Shown here in pieces: positions 33,914 to 45,941 of a DNA stretch of 64,000 bases (positions are counted from its first letter, which is position 1; each line of letters opens with the position of its first letter). The stretch is from Cornus controversa (taxonomy: Eukaryota > Streptophyta > Magnoliopsida > Cornales > Cornaceae), in the NCBI GenBank assembly GCA_026545225.1, contig CM048845.1, forward strand, positions 55,404,033 through 55,468,032. The letters are read 5' to 3'. A model generated the notes under the pieces. That model was not told the origin of the DNA. It did not search any database and saw only the letters and a list, made by a program, of their open reading frames with translations. Made by a program: the position numbers and the translations under genes.

Positions 33914-36495
33914 TTATTTGAGATCTTCGTTTTGCTGGTTGTTAGAGACAGTTCGAGAAAATGACTCTTGAGACATCACTCGTGTGTTTTTGGGCAATGA
34001 TTCTTGCGAGATCCTTACAAGACTATTCACATCTTGAACTTTCTTTTTTGGTTTCCATGTGAGCACAATTTTTTGATCCTTTCTACTTGAAATTGTTTGA
34101 GGAGAACTTGAAGAATTACTTTTATAATGTTTATTTGATGCAAATCCTTGTGATTTGTCACTTTGGTTATGCATCTGTTTTTCTTGTTTCTTTCTTGAAA
34201 CTTCTTTCTTATTTTGAGGTTTGGGAAAATGTTTAGGCCCGCGTGAATCTTGCCCCCTTGCAAAGGGTATTTCATATGAAAGAGCTAGGAATGAGCTTTG
34301 TATAGAAGGTTTTCCCCCTGGCTGTTCACTTTCCTTTTTTTTTTACTACTCACTTTTCGTTGGAAGGTTGTTTCAAACATTTGCTCGTTCGAATTATGGC
34401 AAGCTGTCTCAATTTCTTGTACTTGAAATTTAATGTTCCCAACAAGTTCAGTCTTCTACCAAGGTTTTCTTGACTCAATGCCTTATGTAACTGAGAACTT
34501 TCAGATGAAGTCACTGAAGTAACATGATGTGTTTCTTGATACAAGTCTTTAGAAACGATGCTTGTAACATAAGATGTATCTATTTCATCGTCTGAGTGAG
34601 GAAGTATTTTGTCTTCCTCTTCGGACTCAACCCCCTCATCTTTAAAACAATTGTCAAACACATTGGGAAAGGCAAGAGCCTTTGCACCACAAGTTGTTAT
34701 GCTAAGCTCCGTATCATGGGCAAGAGTAACCAGTTCTTCAAATGTACGAGGCCTAATTCATTGTAGAATGTAGAAAAGCTCCCAATGCATGCCTTGCATA
34801 CACATTTGACTGTTAAGACTTTAGAAAGATGATCTTTGCAATCATGCCTTAGAGCTCGCCAGCGGTTGATATAGTCGACCACAAGCTCGTCCTTTATTTG
34901 TTTAGTATTAGTGAGTTCTAGCATGTTTACTATTCTGCGAGTACTGTAGAAGCGATTGAGAAACTCTTGCTCCATCTGCTCCTAACAATCAATACTCCCA
35001 ACTTTGAGGTCCATGTACCAATTAAATACATTTCCTTTGAGGGAACGAACAAATTGCTTGACTAAAAGGTCCCCTTCAGTGTTAGCGTTATTGCAATTTT
35101 TCAGAAAGTGTGCAACATGTTATTTGAGATTGCCTCTTCCATCAAATTGTTGGAACTTTGGCGGTTGATATCTATGGATCCAGTGTGAACTCAAGCATGA
35201 AACCCACCCAAACACCAAGCCCACAAAGCTAGCCCAATTCCATCCATCCAAATTGGGCCAGGATAACACAAACCCAAATATCGTACTTTCGGGCCTAGTC
35301 CAAGCACACCAGACTAGGATGACGTGGGCTGCCATCGACCAAGATAAACTCAATCTTGACAAGCTCATGTGCCCCGCTTGTCGAGCCATCATTGCCACAA
35401 CCCACCTCCTACTCCAAAGACTAGATACAAACCTCACCCAAGAAAAGCCTAAAGGAAGCCTCATGGACACAATGATGAAGGGGGATGGCCTCTAAAATAT
35501 CCAAGAGGACAAAATAGCAAGAAGGAAGGTCTATAAATAGAGAGAGAGATAGAGAAAAAGGGGACTGGCTTTTTCATGTTTTTTATTTGTTTAGGAAGTG
35601 AAAGAAGAAGAAAGAAAAATCAAAGGTTTGTACTTCTGTCAAAATTTAATACACATCCAATCATTTTTACATAAGAAATTGAGTGTGTTGTTTCAAACAT
35701 TTTTTTGAGCATCTACAAAATCCTACTGGCATTTTTAAGCTGTCAATTCTTTCGGTGTAGGGTTTTGAGTACATGAGACTACTTTGAGGGGTGACACCAT
35801 ACTGTGCTCGAATTGTATTCGTTATTATATCCTGATTATATCCTGTAATTATTGAACAGATAACGAATCGACTGGCGAAGCACGGTTAATTTCATCAGCC
35901 ACATATCCTAATGTAGATGTGTAGCGACGATCTTTTGATTGGGCACCTTGAAGGGCTGAATTTGAAGTATTCGTAGGCAGTTGTGTTAACTCATCAGGAT
36001 TTTAGATTTTAAGCTTACTCATTAGCACAACAATCTGCAAGTCCTTCTCTTTAACAGTTTTTATGAGGTTTTCGATTGCGCAAACCATCACTGCCAATAG
36101 GTCTTCCACCGAGGTTGTTCCAGTTATCATAACTGCTATAACATTTGAATAGGAAAAACTTTGAGGGCCAACATTCTTTGAAGTGCCCGATTATTTTGAA
36201 ATCTCAAGTAACGACTCTAAGAGCGAACCAACGCTAGAGTTAATGTTAGAGACAAAGTGGGGTAAATGTGGTGGCGCCAACTTTTCTAAAACAAATTCAG
36301 AGTTTTTTTACCCCCTGAGAGAGTTTTCACATCCATTGGTTTAGCATAATTGGTTTTCACCAAATCTTGCTGATTCTTGAGCGGAGAAATTGGTTTGGTC
36401 TTGCTACGCGTCATAAGACCTGTTGTGGTGTTGCTAACACTTGACGGGTTCCTAGTGTTCTTGCTACTGCTTGCAACAGCTTTAATGTTGGTCAA
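33914..36495 (-). pseudogene. Tat/Ogre-like gag, decayed and interrupted by a solo LTR
   Basis: The probable N-terminus is MTNIKAVASSSKNTRNPSS at 36495. Pieces then follow in the order of plant Tat-type Gag: VEDLLAVMVCAIENLIKTV, YVADEINRASPVDSLS, TIRAQYG...SLMYSKPYTERIDSLKMP (ending about 35715), then after the insertion YQPPKFQQFDGRGNLK (about 35170), a stop, HVAHFLKNC, and EQEFLNRFYSTRRIVNMLELTN (from 34975). C-terminal low-complexity pieces run to 33914. In-frame stops, for example between 35120 and 35113, make it non-functional. If the solo LTR and one copy of its duplication are mentally removed, the frame runs through, showing that the insertion came later. Confidence 0.85.
35175..35710 (+). 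mobile_element. Solo LTR inserted in gag, with ATCTA duplication
   Basis: The 536-bp insert starts TGGATCCAG and is flanked by ATCTA on both sides (35170-35174 and 35711-35715). It contains a plus-strand TATA box (CTATAAATAG at 35530-35540) followed by a GA-rich leader, the layout of an LTR promoter. The gag frame on both sides fits together exactly without it. No internal region or second LTR is present, so it is a solo LTR left by recombination. Its 3' edge reads GAGC rather than a canonical CA, so the exact end may be off by a base or two. Its family was not identified. Overlapping frames at 35120-35495 on both strands are artefacts of this LTR. Confidence 0.78.
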
Positions 36496-36617
36496 TGTAA
36501 CAACGGTGTCTTTTGAGGCTTTCTTGTTTGTAATCTAAATCTTAGGAGGAGCCATAGATTCTGATGAACAAAGTTTTGGATGTATGATGTAAGAGACAGA
36601 AATGAGAGACAGAGATA

Positions 36618-36635
36618 GTCCCACCGGGCATGCCA
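36618..36635 (-). other. Primer-binding site of the Tat-like element
   Basis: On the minus strand it reads TGGCATGCCCGGTGGGAC, lying six bases inside the LTR end. This sequence is familiar as a primer site of Tat-lineage elements. Confidence 0.8.
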
Positions 36636-36641
36636 GAAATT

Positions 36642-37318
36642 TGTACACATAAATTTCGAGTCTGAAAATAAGATCAAAACACGTGGACAAATATATCAAA
36701 TATATTAATTTCAAGAAATATGGGTTACAAATCTCTATAGATCTTTACAAAAGAAAGATAAATTCCTCTAATTCGATCTCCTTTGTGATCCGAATTCAAG
36801 GGCTGTTGGAGCTTGATCTTGAGTTGGATTGAAACTTTGGTGAAGAACGGCACATGGATGATGTGCTTGTTGTTCTTCTCCTTCAGGGTTTTAAATCCTT
36901 TGGAGCTTTGAAATTGAGTGAAGAATCCTGCAAACTTCAGCATTCTTTGATAGTCTTCTTGTTGTTATCCCCCCTCTTCCTTCACCATCTACCTCTATTT
37001 ATAGATGTCTTAGAGTGCAAACTAGTAACTTCTTTACTCTTGATAATTATCTTTTGTGATAATTATCCAATTAATATATATATATATATAATTTTTTTGA
37101 TGATAAATATTTATACATATATATTAATTATCCTTTGACCTATTTTCTAGTGGGCTTGGACTTTTTAGACAACTTGGATAAGCTTATAACCCATTTATTT
37201 GTGGTGGGTCTAAACTTTAAATTATCTGACTCATTGGACCACATTTCGAAGTGGGTCAAATTGAAGGTAAGTCCAAATTATATTTTGGGTTCATCATGTA
37301 ATATTTTTAATATCTACA
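36642..37318 (-). mobile_element. 5' LTR of the Tat-like element
   Basis: The 677-bp LTR begins TGTACACAT and ends TATCTACA on the plus strand (minus: TGTAGATATTAAAAATATT...). A minus-strand TATA box (CTATAAATAGAGG) lies near 36990-37003. It contains a short TA tract (37074-37088). Confidence 0.82.
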
Positions 37319-37623
37319 CCCCCAATGAGGTATAATTGGTGTGTGGATTGAGTTGGGTGCCTTTGCTTACCAAAAGGAAAGATGGATTAGTATTTTTTTT
37401 AACCTTTCTTTCAAAATGGATGCTTTCAAAAAGAAGGTAGAAAAGATATCAAAAGCTCAAGGTAGAAAAGATATCAAATTGAGCTTTCTTCATAAATTTT
37501 AAAAAGTCACAAATCATATCCTTTTCATATTTGAAATTGACCATTTATAGGGGCCAATTTAATGGGATTATTGTCAAAAATTCGAGGGCAACTGTCATGG
37601 TTTGATCTACCAATTAGGAATTT
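37319..37623. other. Intergenic flank of the Tat-like element
   Basis: No gene is seen. A small direct repeat (AGGTAGAAAAGATATCAAA at about 37434 and 37461) is present. Confidence 0.5.
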
Positions 37624-37865
37624 AGACTCCGTTTATTTCGACGTAAAATATTTTTTGAAATATATTTTTAAAAAAATTCGGTGTTTGATTGGATATTCTA
37701 AAAGGAAAAATATTATACCTGAAAAACATTTTCACACCAAAATATTTGAATTGATGCAATCAATTCGTAAAATATTGAATAGCTAATTTGGTTGATGCTA
37801 CCGAACACAGAAAATTTTCAAAAATATTTTTCAAAAAATATTTTACGTCGAAATAAACAGAGTCT
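37624..37865. mobile_element. MITE with ~45-bp terminal inverted repeats
   Basis: Left end AGACTCCGTTTATTTCGACG and the reverse of the right end AGACTCTGTTTATTTCGACG differ at one base, and the complementarity continues through GTAAAATATTTTTTGAAA. It is 242 bp long with no coding capacity. No clear target-site duplication was found, so the superfamily is open. Confidence 0.75.
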
Positions 37866-38857
37866 TAGAATCAATAATAGTAGAGTTCCAGAATTCATAC
37901 CATATAGGCTTAAGAGGGTGTATTCAATTATGAATTTAAAGGATTTTAAAAGACTTTAAAAGTCTAGGTATATTCAATCCAAACTTTTATAGACTTTTAA
38001 AGAGTTCATACAAATCTGGTTGCATTCAATTAAGATTTTTAAAAAGTTTACAAAAGTCTAAGTGTATTCAAAAAGTGAAATATTTTAAAGGATTTCATTA
38101 AGTGGTGGGTTTGGTGGATTTGAGAGTGGAATGTATAAATATCGAAGCCCATAACAAAACCGACCTTTCCCCATAAATTTTAGTGGACTTTTTTTTTTGC
38201 AGAATATGTTCAACATTTCTCTATCTCGAGGTACACTCTTTTTTTCTCTCTTGATTTTTCTCTCTCTTCTCAGATTCTCTCTCTTTCTATTGGATTATGA
38301 AAACTTGTAAACCTTGAGTTTCTAGGCAAGTTGATCAATCTATCGTAGTATGGGAGAGATTAATCCCTCTACACTATTTGTTAAGAATCAATCCCTTAAG
38401 CCATAGGGATTGATCATGAAGTCCAATTAATAATCCAATATAATCTAGATTCAAAGTTCTCCAATTATCTATCTAATGATTTAACCTAGACCCTATAAGT
38501 AAAGTCTATACTTTTTTTTTCATAATGTGCGATTAAAATCTGAGAAATGCAACATATGCAATTTGTGTTTATCAAATGAGTTACCTTATCATCCCTGCTC
38601 TTTCCTGGGATATTTGCACTACACAATAATTTTTAGACAATATATCAAATGACAGATTATCCATTTTGCATTATAACTACCCTTTGAGTCATTGATTTAC
38701 TTGTACACAAAAATAGAATTCAAGAATAAAAATAAATAAAATAAATTGAAGAAATCAATACAAGTTTATAAAAATCTATCAAAGTCTCTAATAAAAATTT
38801 ATACAAATAAATAAAAGTTTGCAATAAAAGTTCATAAACATTCATGAATTCATATAA
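37866..38857. other. AT-rich intergenic DNA with diverged short repeats
   Basis: At 37920-38100 the word family 'GTATTCAATT' with 'AAAGACTTTTAAAAGTCTA' recurs several times in both orientations, suggesting a decayed MITE. No gene is seen. Confidence 0.4.
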
Positions 38858-39034
38858 ATCTTTTATGGGTAACGCTACTCAAGCAGAATTGTCAGGCAGA
38901 ATTGTCAGGCAGAAACTTTTACATCCATTGGATGCATGTGGTAGGCTCCACCACATACATCCAATGGTTGTAAAAGTTTCTGCCTATAAATTTTACCTAA
39001 CAATTCTGCCTAAGTGGCATTATCCATCTTTTAT
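38858..39034. mobile_element. Mutator-type foldback MITE with perfect 9-bp target-site duplication
   Basis: The body at 38867-39025 (159 bp) is flanked by ATCTTTTAT on both sides. Ends are GGGTAACGCTACTC and (reversed) GGATAATGCCACTT. The two halves are nearly complementary throughout: ACTTTTACATCCATTGGATG pairs with its partner around a tiny loop near 38945-38953, giving a foldback structure. A 9-bp duplication is the signature of Mutator-like transposases. The left half has an extra copy of the 13-base word CAGAATTGTCAGG. Confidence 0.88.
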
Positions 39035-40134
39035 TTAAAAAATGTCTTTAAAATTTTTTTTTAAATTCTAATGAACTATATTCTCAAGATGAGGAGAGAG
39101 GAGAGAGAACAAGAAATATATAAACAATTAAAATGGCGTTGGTTGGTGGACCAGTGGTAGTTGTTGGATCTTGAGTGTGTCATTTACCGGCTAATCAATG
39201 TGGATAAATTAGAGAGAGAACAGACAGAGAATGCTGACCGTCTTATTTCCTGGCTAATTAATGTGGACTGTGGATAAAGTTTTGAGAGGAGAAATTATTA
39301 AAATGCGCAGACTGCTGACACTTGTGGAACAGTTTAGTCCAAACCCTCCTATTAATATAAAAAAATAAAAAATAAAAGAAGGCTTAACAAATAGTAATAC
39401 TAATATGAGGTGAAGAGTACGAGTCACAGTGGCCCACAGATTGATGAAGAGTAATCAGAAGAATTAAATGTTTTGGTAAATGTTTGGTTAGTCTTATTAC
39501 TTTTAAATTAATTTTTTTGTAAAATTATTGTGACACTTCTGTTAAACTAATAATCAATTAAACAAAATCACATATAATATATAATTACAAAAATATCTTC
39601 AAATTATAATACCTTTATACAAAAATAAACTCAATTTCTAATAATTTGACTGAAATTAACATGTTTTATATATACATATTATCTATCAATGTCATACCAA
39701 CACTACTCTTATCGAAGAGTAATTTTGACATTTTAATTTTTTTATGTTAATTGACTTTAACAGAGTTGACTGTCAAATAACGATAAAAATATTTAAATGA
39801 AATCAATCAAATCTTAGAAAATGTTGACTATTATATTTTAAAATTTTTAATTTAAAAGTAATTAAACGAAACTTCAGAAAAGATAAGAATAATTTACTTT
39901 AAATGTTTTACCTTTTCATTAAAACAATATCTTCTTTTTGTTTTAGGATATTTACATGTTAGTGCTGTCAACAAATAGGAGTAAATAAAATTGGTGACCA
40001 TAAAGTGGTTATTCAATTATAAAAAAAAGTAGTTTGCTTTGCAACACGTGACTACGTGTGTGAGTTTGCTTTGGTTTTCTGTTTTCTTTAAGAGAGACCC
40101 ACTTTTCAAAAATCTCTGCGTCTCTCTTATTTAT
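39035..40134. other. AT-rich intergenic DNA
   Basis: No coding or RNA gene was recognised. Confidence 0.5.
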
Positions 40135-40256
40135 TTCTCTCTCTCTCTCTCTCAATTTATACCATATATGTTTTCTCGCTCTCTCTAAACTTTCTTTTTC
40201 TCTCTCTCTCCGAACTTTAATATTCTCTCTCTCTCTCTCGCTTCTCTCTCTCTCAA
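40135..40256. repeat. (CT)n-rich microsatellite stretch
   Basis: Repeated CTCTCT blocks are broken by short AT words. The minus-strand 88-residue frame across it is just alternating Arg and Glu. Confidence 0.95.
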
Positions 40257-40272
40257 ATTCTAAACCAAACAT

Positions 40273-40431
40273 CATGCAAAATAATCCCTCGGTTCCTAAA
40301 TCTTGAGATTATGCGACAACCACATGAAATAATCCCTCAGAGAAGAGAGGCTCATGCAAAATAATCCCTCGATTCGAAATCTTGAGATTATGCGGCAACC
40401 AAATGAAATAATCCCTTAGAAAAGAGAGGCC
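40273..40431. repeat. 80-bp tandem duplication
   Basis: Two copies (40273-40352 and 40353-40431) start CATGCAAAATAATCCCTCG and include CTTGAGATTATGCG; few differences separate them. Within each unit ATAATCCCTC occurs twice. Confidence 0.92.
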
Positions 40432-41751
40432 CATTGAGTGATAATAGTTTGCAAAAAAGAAGTTGATATTTGGATTCCACATATATTTTTTTTTGCATTC
40501 TAATAAATTGTTTTGATAAATATAATGACCATCATGTCCTCTTAAAATTTTATTTTAATTAAAAAAGTTATCTTTCTATGTGTTGATTGTTCACTTTCTT
40601 TGTATTTTTCTCTCTAACTTAACTCTATATTAGTGTTAAAAAGTTTATAAATTAAATATAAAAGAAATTAAGTTGCAGACTTGCTGCGGCAGAAGAAATC
40701 AAACTAATAAAAAGTTTTTATATTTCTTTTTCTTTTCTTAATTCAAAAGTATTTTTCTTTTGTTATCTTTCTTTGACTACTTCTCATAACTAAAAAAATG
40801 TAAAATGTACAAGAGGAACCAGCACTGTGAGACCCAAATTTAATTGATGTTATAAATAAAACATATAAATTTCAAACTTTTGGTTTTGAAAGTACTTATT
40901 TTTTTCATGAAAGATTTTTAAAAGTACTAATTTTTCTTCTAAAAGCAAAAATCAATATAAATTTCGTTCTAAAAAGCAATATTCATTTGTTCCAAAACGC
41001 CAACCAAACAAGATACTGGGAACACAAGAACACAAACCAAATTAAAAAAAAAATTAAAAATACCACAACATAATACATAGGGGAAAAAAAACTATTTCAT
41101 TGAATCAATCCATGATTCTCAGAAAAATCACTCATTGGAACAATGATAGAGCACATATCATACGTAATCAGCAAAATGTAGAAAGAAAATAAACCACTAT
41201 AGAAACTCCTCCTTCTTTAAAATGAAGAGATATGTAACAAAGCTTTTAAATTTTTTATTAGTTTAATTTTTTTTGAGAGGGTAGTCAACTATCACAACCT
41301 TTGATTTTTTTATTAGTTTTTTTTCTTCTGCCTGCAACTCAAATATTTTTTTCTTTCTAATTGATTCAATATTTTTTAACACTATGATGAAGTTAAGTTT
41401 TAGCAAAAAGAGAGAGAGTTTTTAATAAATAAATAAATAGAGTAAACAAATTAACACATAGAAAGAAAGTATTCCTAATTGAAATATAATACTAAGAGGG
41501 CATTTTGGTCATTATATTTACCAAAACAAGGAGTTGGAGTGCCATAGTATATTTATAGAGCGCAAATATCATCTCCCTTGCAAAAAAAATGTGGGTCTTT
41601 CTTGGGAGAGGTTTAGAGAGAGAATGAAAGAAAGAAGAGAGAGATAAAAACATATTTGGTATACATTTTAGAGAAAGAGAGAAATAGAGTTTTTTTTGAA
41701 AGTGATCTCTCTTAAAATAAAAAGCGGCTATTGCTAGCAAACCTTTAATGC
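40432..41751. other. AT-rich intergenic DNA
   Basis: No gene is seen; A- and T-runs are common. Confidence 0.5.
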
Positions 41752-42662
41752 TGTGTTTGGTACGCATAAATGAAATGGAATTGAATGGAATGCCCATTCC
41801 AATTATTCTTTGGTTCAGTATGAATTTTAAGGTGAGAATGGTCATTCCCTTTGAATGAAAATCCATTCCTTGGAATGAAAATTCATTCCATGGAATGGAC
41901 ATTCCATTCTTAATAAAATTAAAAAAAAATCATTTACCTCCACCACCACCACCACACCAGCTTTATAACTACCATCTACTCTACTACCACCCCACCACCA
42001 CCACAACAATTTTACAACTACCATCAACTCTACCACCACCACCACATCACTACCTTCCTACTCCACCACACCACCATGTTTAGATTGTCACCTTCCTCCT
42101 CCACCACCACCATCACTGTCACGCATTGCTATCACCTCCACCGTTACCTTTTCCCACCACCACCACCACCATCGCTGCCACATCCACCACCTCCACCGCC
42201 ACCTTCCTCCACCATCACACCACCACCTCCACCGCTACTACCACTGCCACCCCTATCACACCACTACCACCACCTCCACATCACCGCCACCACCTCCCAT
42301 CTCACCACATCGCCACCTTCCTCCACCACCACACTACCACCTCCACATCGCCACCTTCCTCCACCGCCACCACTTCCACATCGCCACTTACCTCCACCAC
42401 CACTACACCGTCGCCACCACCTCCACCGTCACCCTACCACCACCTTCGCATCGCCACCTTCCTCCACCACCACACATTTGTTGGTTTAATTTATTTGTCA
42501 CTAGGAGGGGTATTTTGGATAATTTGATTTAAATTTTATTTCATTCCTATCTCATTTCATATTTGCAACCAAACAATAGAATGAGAATGACCATTTCATT
42601 TCATTCTCATTCTTATTCCATTCCCAACTGCATTCCATTTCATTCCCGCATACCAAATGCAA
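41752..42662. mobile_element. TIR element containing a long CCA-repeat expansion
   Basis: The left end (TGTGTTTGGTACGCATAAATG) and the reversed right end (TTGCATTTGGTATGCGGGAATG) are similar, and both continue into ATGAAATGGAAT words. This gives a MITE-like frame with GAATGG/CCATTC subterminal repeats. Between about 41938 and 42475 the interior is filled by imperfect CCA/CCT repeats. No transposase frame and no certain target-site duplication were found. Confidence 0.65.
41938..42475. repeat. ~540-bp imperfect (CCA)n tract
   Basis: The tract is dominated by CCACCA, CCTCCA and CATCGCCACC words. The overlapping plus-strand frames of 133 and 137 residues are only runs of Pro, His and Thr. Confidence 0.95.
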
Positions 42663-43581
42663 CATAAAAGAAAAGTATGTTCTTTAATTCAAGTAGGAAC
42701 CAAGATTCATAAAATATTTTTTTATACTAATTAACTACAAATTTTAAAAAATTATATAGGAAATGATTATAATAAATGTTAAATTAATATAAAAATTTAT
42801 TATTAAAAATATTTAATTGTTACCATAATTTTATTTGTTTGTTTGTTGATGATACTAATGTAAATGTCTTCTCATTAGAAGATCATATTGCTTGAGAAAA
42901 AAGAATATTTATTACAAGAAAGTATTTAATTTTTGAGATTGGTTTCAACCAATTAGTGGAGCCACAACATAAGGATAGACGCTTGAGCCGCATTCCTTAT
43001 AATATATTACAAATAAACTTAAGCATTAATTTCAATTAGAATGAATCACCAAGTAGTAGATGGTCCACAACTATCTTATAATTTCTCCTTCAAAAGAAAA
43101 GAAATAGATAATGTTGACTTGTTTTAGACATATGTCTCGTACCATAAATAGTGAATGCAACATAAATATATGAAGGAAAAAAAAAGACTGTTAGTCAATG
43201 ATATTCCAATAAAAAGGGCTAATGTAAGGTAATGACTTTAACGTGAAGAGTTTTAAGTTTTAACTAGCCATTTGCTAGATACACTTAACTGAGGGTGATG
43301 TGAGACTTGTAAAGAACAGAGAGCCGAAATAACATTACTCTTTATGCAAAAGGAGAGCTAGACTTCAACACATCTTATCATTAATGAACTCACCAAGTAT
43401 GGGAATTACCGAGAAAAAAAAAAACTCAGCAGGTATGACTCAAATACAAAATGTCTCATCTACAATATTTTTTCCTTTTTTCTTTTTTTTTTTACTTCCC
43501 ACTTATTGAAGCTATAATAGACATTGTATAGATTATTTATTGTTTTTCTAAAACTAAAATAACATTTTGAGAATTTTGATT
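42663..43581. other. AT-rich intergenic DNA
   Basis: No gene or clear repeat was recognised. Confidence 0.5.
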
Positions 43582-45941
43582 TGTCACGCCCCAAATCCTG
43601 ATACCTAAGTTGGTATAGAAAATGGAGGTGAATAATCCATTCTGTACTGCATATCCTTACTAAACATGCTCTAATACATTTTCTATCATGTCCTGAATTC
43701 CCATACCCGTAATGATACAGGAAGTGAATTATTTACTTCATCCCACAAGTCATCACTAAGCTTGCTCAAAACCCATATATTTGTAATTCAAAATACGAAA
43801 TCCATATATTTCATATACATAATCCAAATTGAAACTTACACCATTGGAAAAAGGATTTAAAAATACTCGATTTCAAAAAAAAATTACTTAAATTGAGTTT
43901 GAGACGACAAAGTTATGTTCCTTTCAAAATATTGAAAGATCTAGAGCAGGAAAACAGTCGACTGTTACTGAGGGTAAGTCGACTATTTTGCCTTTCTAGA
44001 AAGCTCAAAAATGCTCTGCCGAAAACAGTCGACTTATCTAGAAGGGATAGTCAACTGTTTCCACCTCGAAACCATTTTCAGCATTTTTTGTCCAAAAATT
44101 ACACCAATCCTCATACATACACATTTTCAGAACACAAAACTCATCCAATTACATCCATAACATATAAATATTAAGACCAAATCATAAAAATACCACTTAA
44201 ATGGAAACATGCTTGGTTTGTACATATAATCATGTCCAAAACTCACAATTCAAAGCATAGGTGCTTATATACAATAGCTCAACAAGGTAATGTAATCCTC
44301 ATTACACATGTCCTAATGCACCTAGTCCACATTTCGGACGGGCATACACACAAAAAAAATTGAAAGAAATCTTCTAACTCTAGGTCCAACTCACAGTTGT
44401 GCATCCTCAACCACTTCCTTGCAATTTCCTAAAAGTGTTAGTGTGTGGGGATAAACAATTTCAACGGGGCTGAAGGTTAACATAATATGCAATTCTTTCA
44501 AGTCCACATTTAATAATCAATGCATAAATAGAAAATCATGCTTCAACAACTACGTGTCATGTTTCCTAACATTCTAAAAATAAGCTCATGTGCTCATTCA
44601 ATTCGTGGCATATGCATCAAATTTAACTTGACAACCACATAAGATACAATTTATGCTTAAAACACATTCCATCATCATGACATATGACATAACTGAAATC
44701 GGATAAATATCCACACAAGTCATGTAAATTACACAAGTTACACTGAAGACTCAATTTACTCATTTTCTTAGAATTGGATCACACTCACACACGCAAATAA
44801 GATACGTACCTAAGTCCCATATCTCAAGCCCTAATTATTTTTGGGTTACTAACCCACTGGTAACCAACCCATCTTGTGCAAGTTTTGAGGACTTTCAACG
44901 TTCGGGAATATGTTTTTCTACTACTTTGTTATGAGCCCCTTCCGTGACACTACCCCCACTCAAACAAAATAATTCACATTGTGCATCCATAATCACAAAT
45001 CTCGATGCATTGCACTCATTACATGTATTAATTCAATTCTAGCATATCAAGCAAGAATCATAAGACATAAACATAAGCGTAACCCCCAAAATTAGGTTTT
45101 CATCATTTTTCTTCAAAATCCCACATATGCAACACATATCCTATTTTGCATATATAAGCAATTGAAGTATTTTAACACATATACCAATCATTTCTAATAA
45201 AAAGAAACTTATACATATCCATGTAGAATAAGAAATTCAATTTAAAATTCTATACATCATATTTGACATGAAAAACATTCATTTTATGCTCTAGAAATGA
45301 AATTAAACTTGAATTTAAAAGACACAACACTCACCTTCTACCTCAATAGCTTTAGTTTCAAGCTATCCCACAATTTCACCACTCTCAAAATTTTCTAACC
45401 TTTACTTTGTTCGGTTCTAAGTGAAACCCCTGCCACGTAGAACATACTTTCCTTTTTCGGCGTCCTTCGAATCAAACCTTAAAGACTCCAAATCTTATAG
45501 AGAAGGTAGAGAACTCAAAAGGGAAGAGAGAAGAGAGAGTTACAGATTTTTAGAGAGATAAATGGGCTGTAAATATTTATCTCCCAAATATTTATAAGCC
45601 CTATGGCGTAAAAAGACCAAAACACCCCTAGTTACTTAACGTACCTTCTCGATCTTCGTTTTCGAATCCGAAAGAAGTTGTGGACTTGAAATCACTTCTA
45701 CATCTCTCCAAATATTTTAATTGGTTTATAACCAAAAATAAAATTTTTTAAAAAATTATCCAGATTCCCGGGCCCACCCGACTCCTATCTTGGGTCCCGA
45801 TAACCCAAAATTTTAAAATGAGCCAAATGACTCACAAAACCCTCTGGACCTCTAAGCTAGTCCCGACATACGTAAATCATAATAAAAACATATGCAAATC
45901 ATTTAAATTCCTATTTTGAAAAAAAAAATTAGATCTCTACA
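43582..45941 (-). mobile_element. LTR of second Tekay-like element
   Basis: The 2,360-bp LTR begins TGTCACGCCCC and ends ATCTCTACA on the plus strand, the same edges as the element at 23281, but the interior is largely different. A minus-strand TATA-like box occurs near 45588-45600. A group of AGTCGACT-type palindromic words lies at about 43958-44052. The 93-residue plus frame at 43893-44174 is inside the LTR and is not a gene. The polypurine tract lies immediately to the right (from 45942). Confidence 0.85.

Larger units (their letters stand above)
33257..37318 (-). mobile_element. Truncated Tat/Ogre-like Ty3-gypsy element (5' LTR plus gag)
   Basis: On the minus strand, a 5' LTR (36642-37318) is followed by a primer site (36618-36635), a degraded gag (about 36495-33914) and a tandem-repeat region (33260-33600). 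No pol or second LTR is present; the sequence ends at the Tekay-like LTR. A solo LTR is inserted in gag (35175-35710). Tandem repeats outside the coding part are a known feature of Tat/Ogre elements. Confidence 0.82.

Noticed and set aside
35120-35495. Opposed frames of 116 and 80 residues
   Set aside because: They fall in the solo LTR; only the last few residues of the minus frame (YQPPKFQQFDGRGNLK) are real gag.
40009-40275. Minus-strand frame of alternating Arg and Glu
   Set aside because: It is the translation of a CT microsatellite.
42076-42527. Two long overlapping plus-strand frames rich in Pro, His and Thr, resembling extensin-like proteins
   Set aside because: They are forced by the CCA repeat; all three frames are open because the repeat has no stops, and there is no signal peptide or consistent SPPPP pattern.
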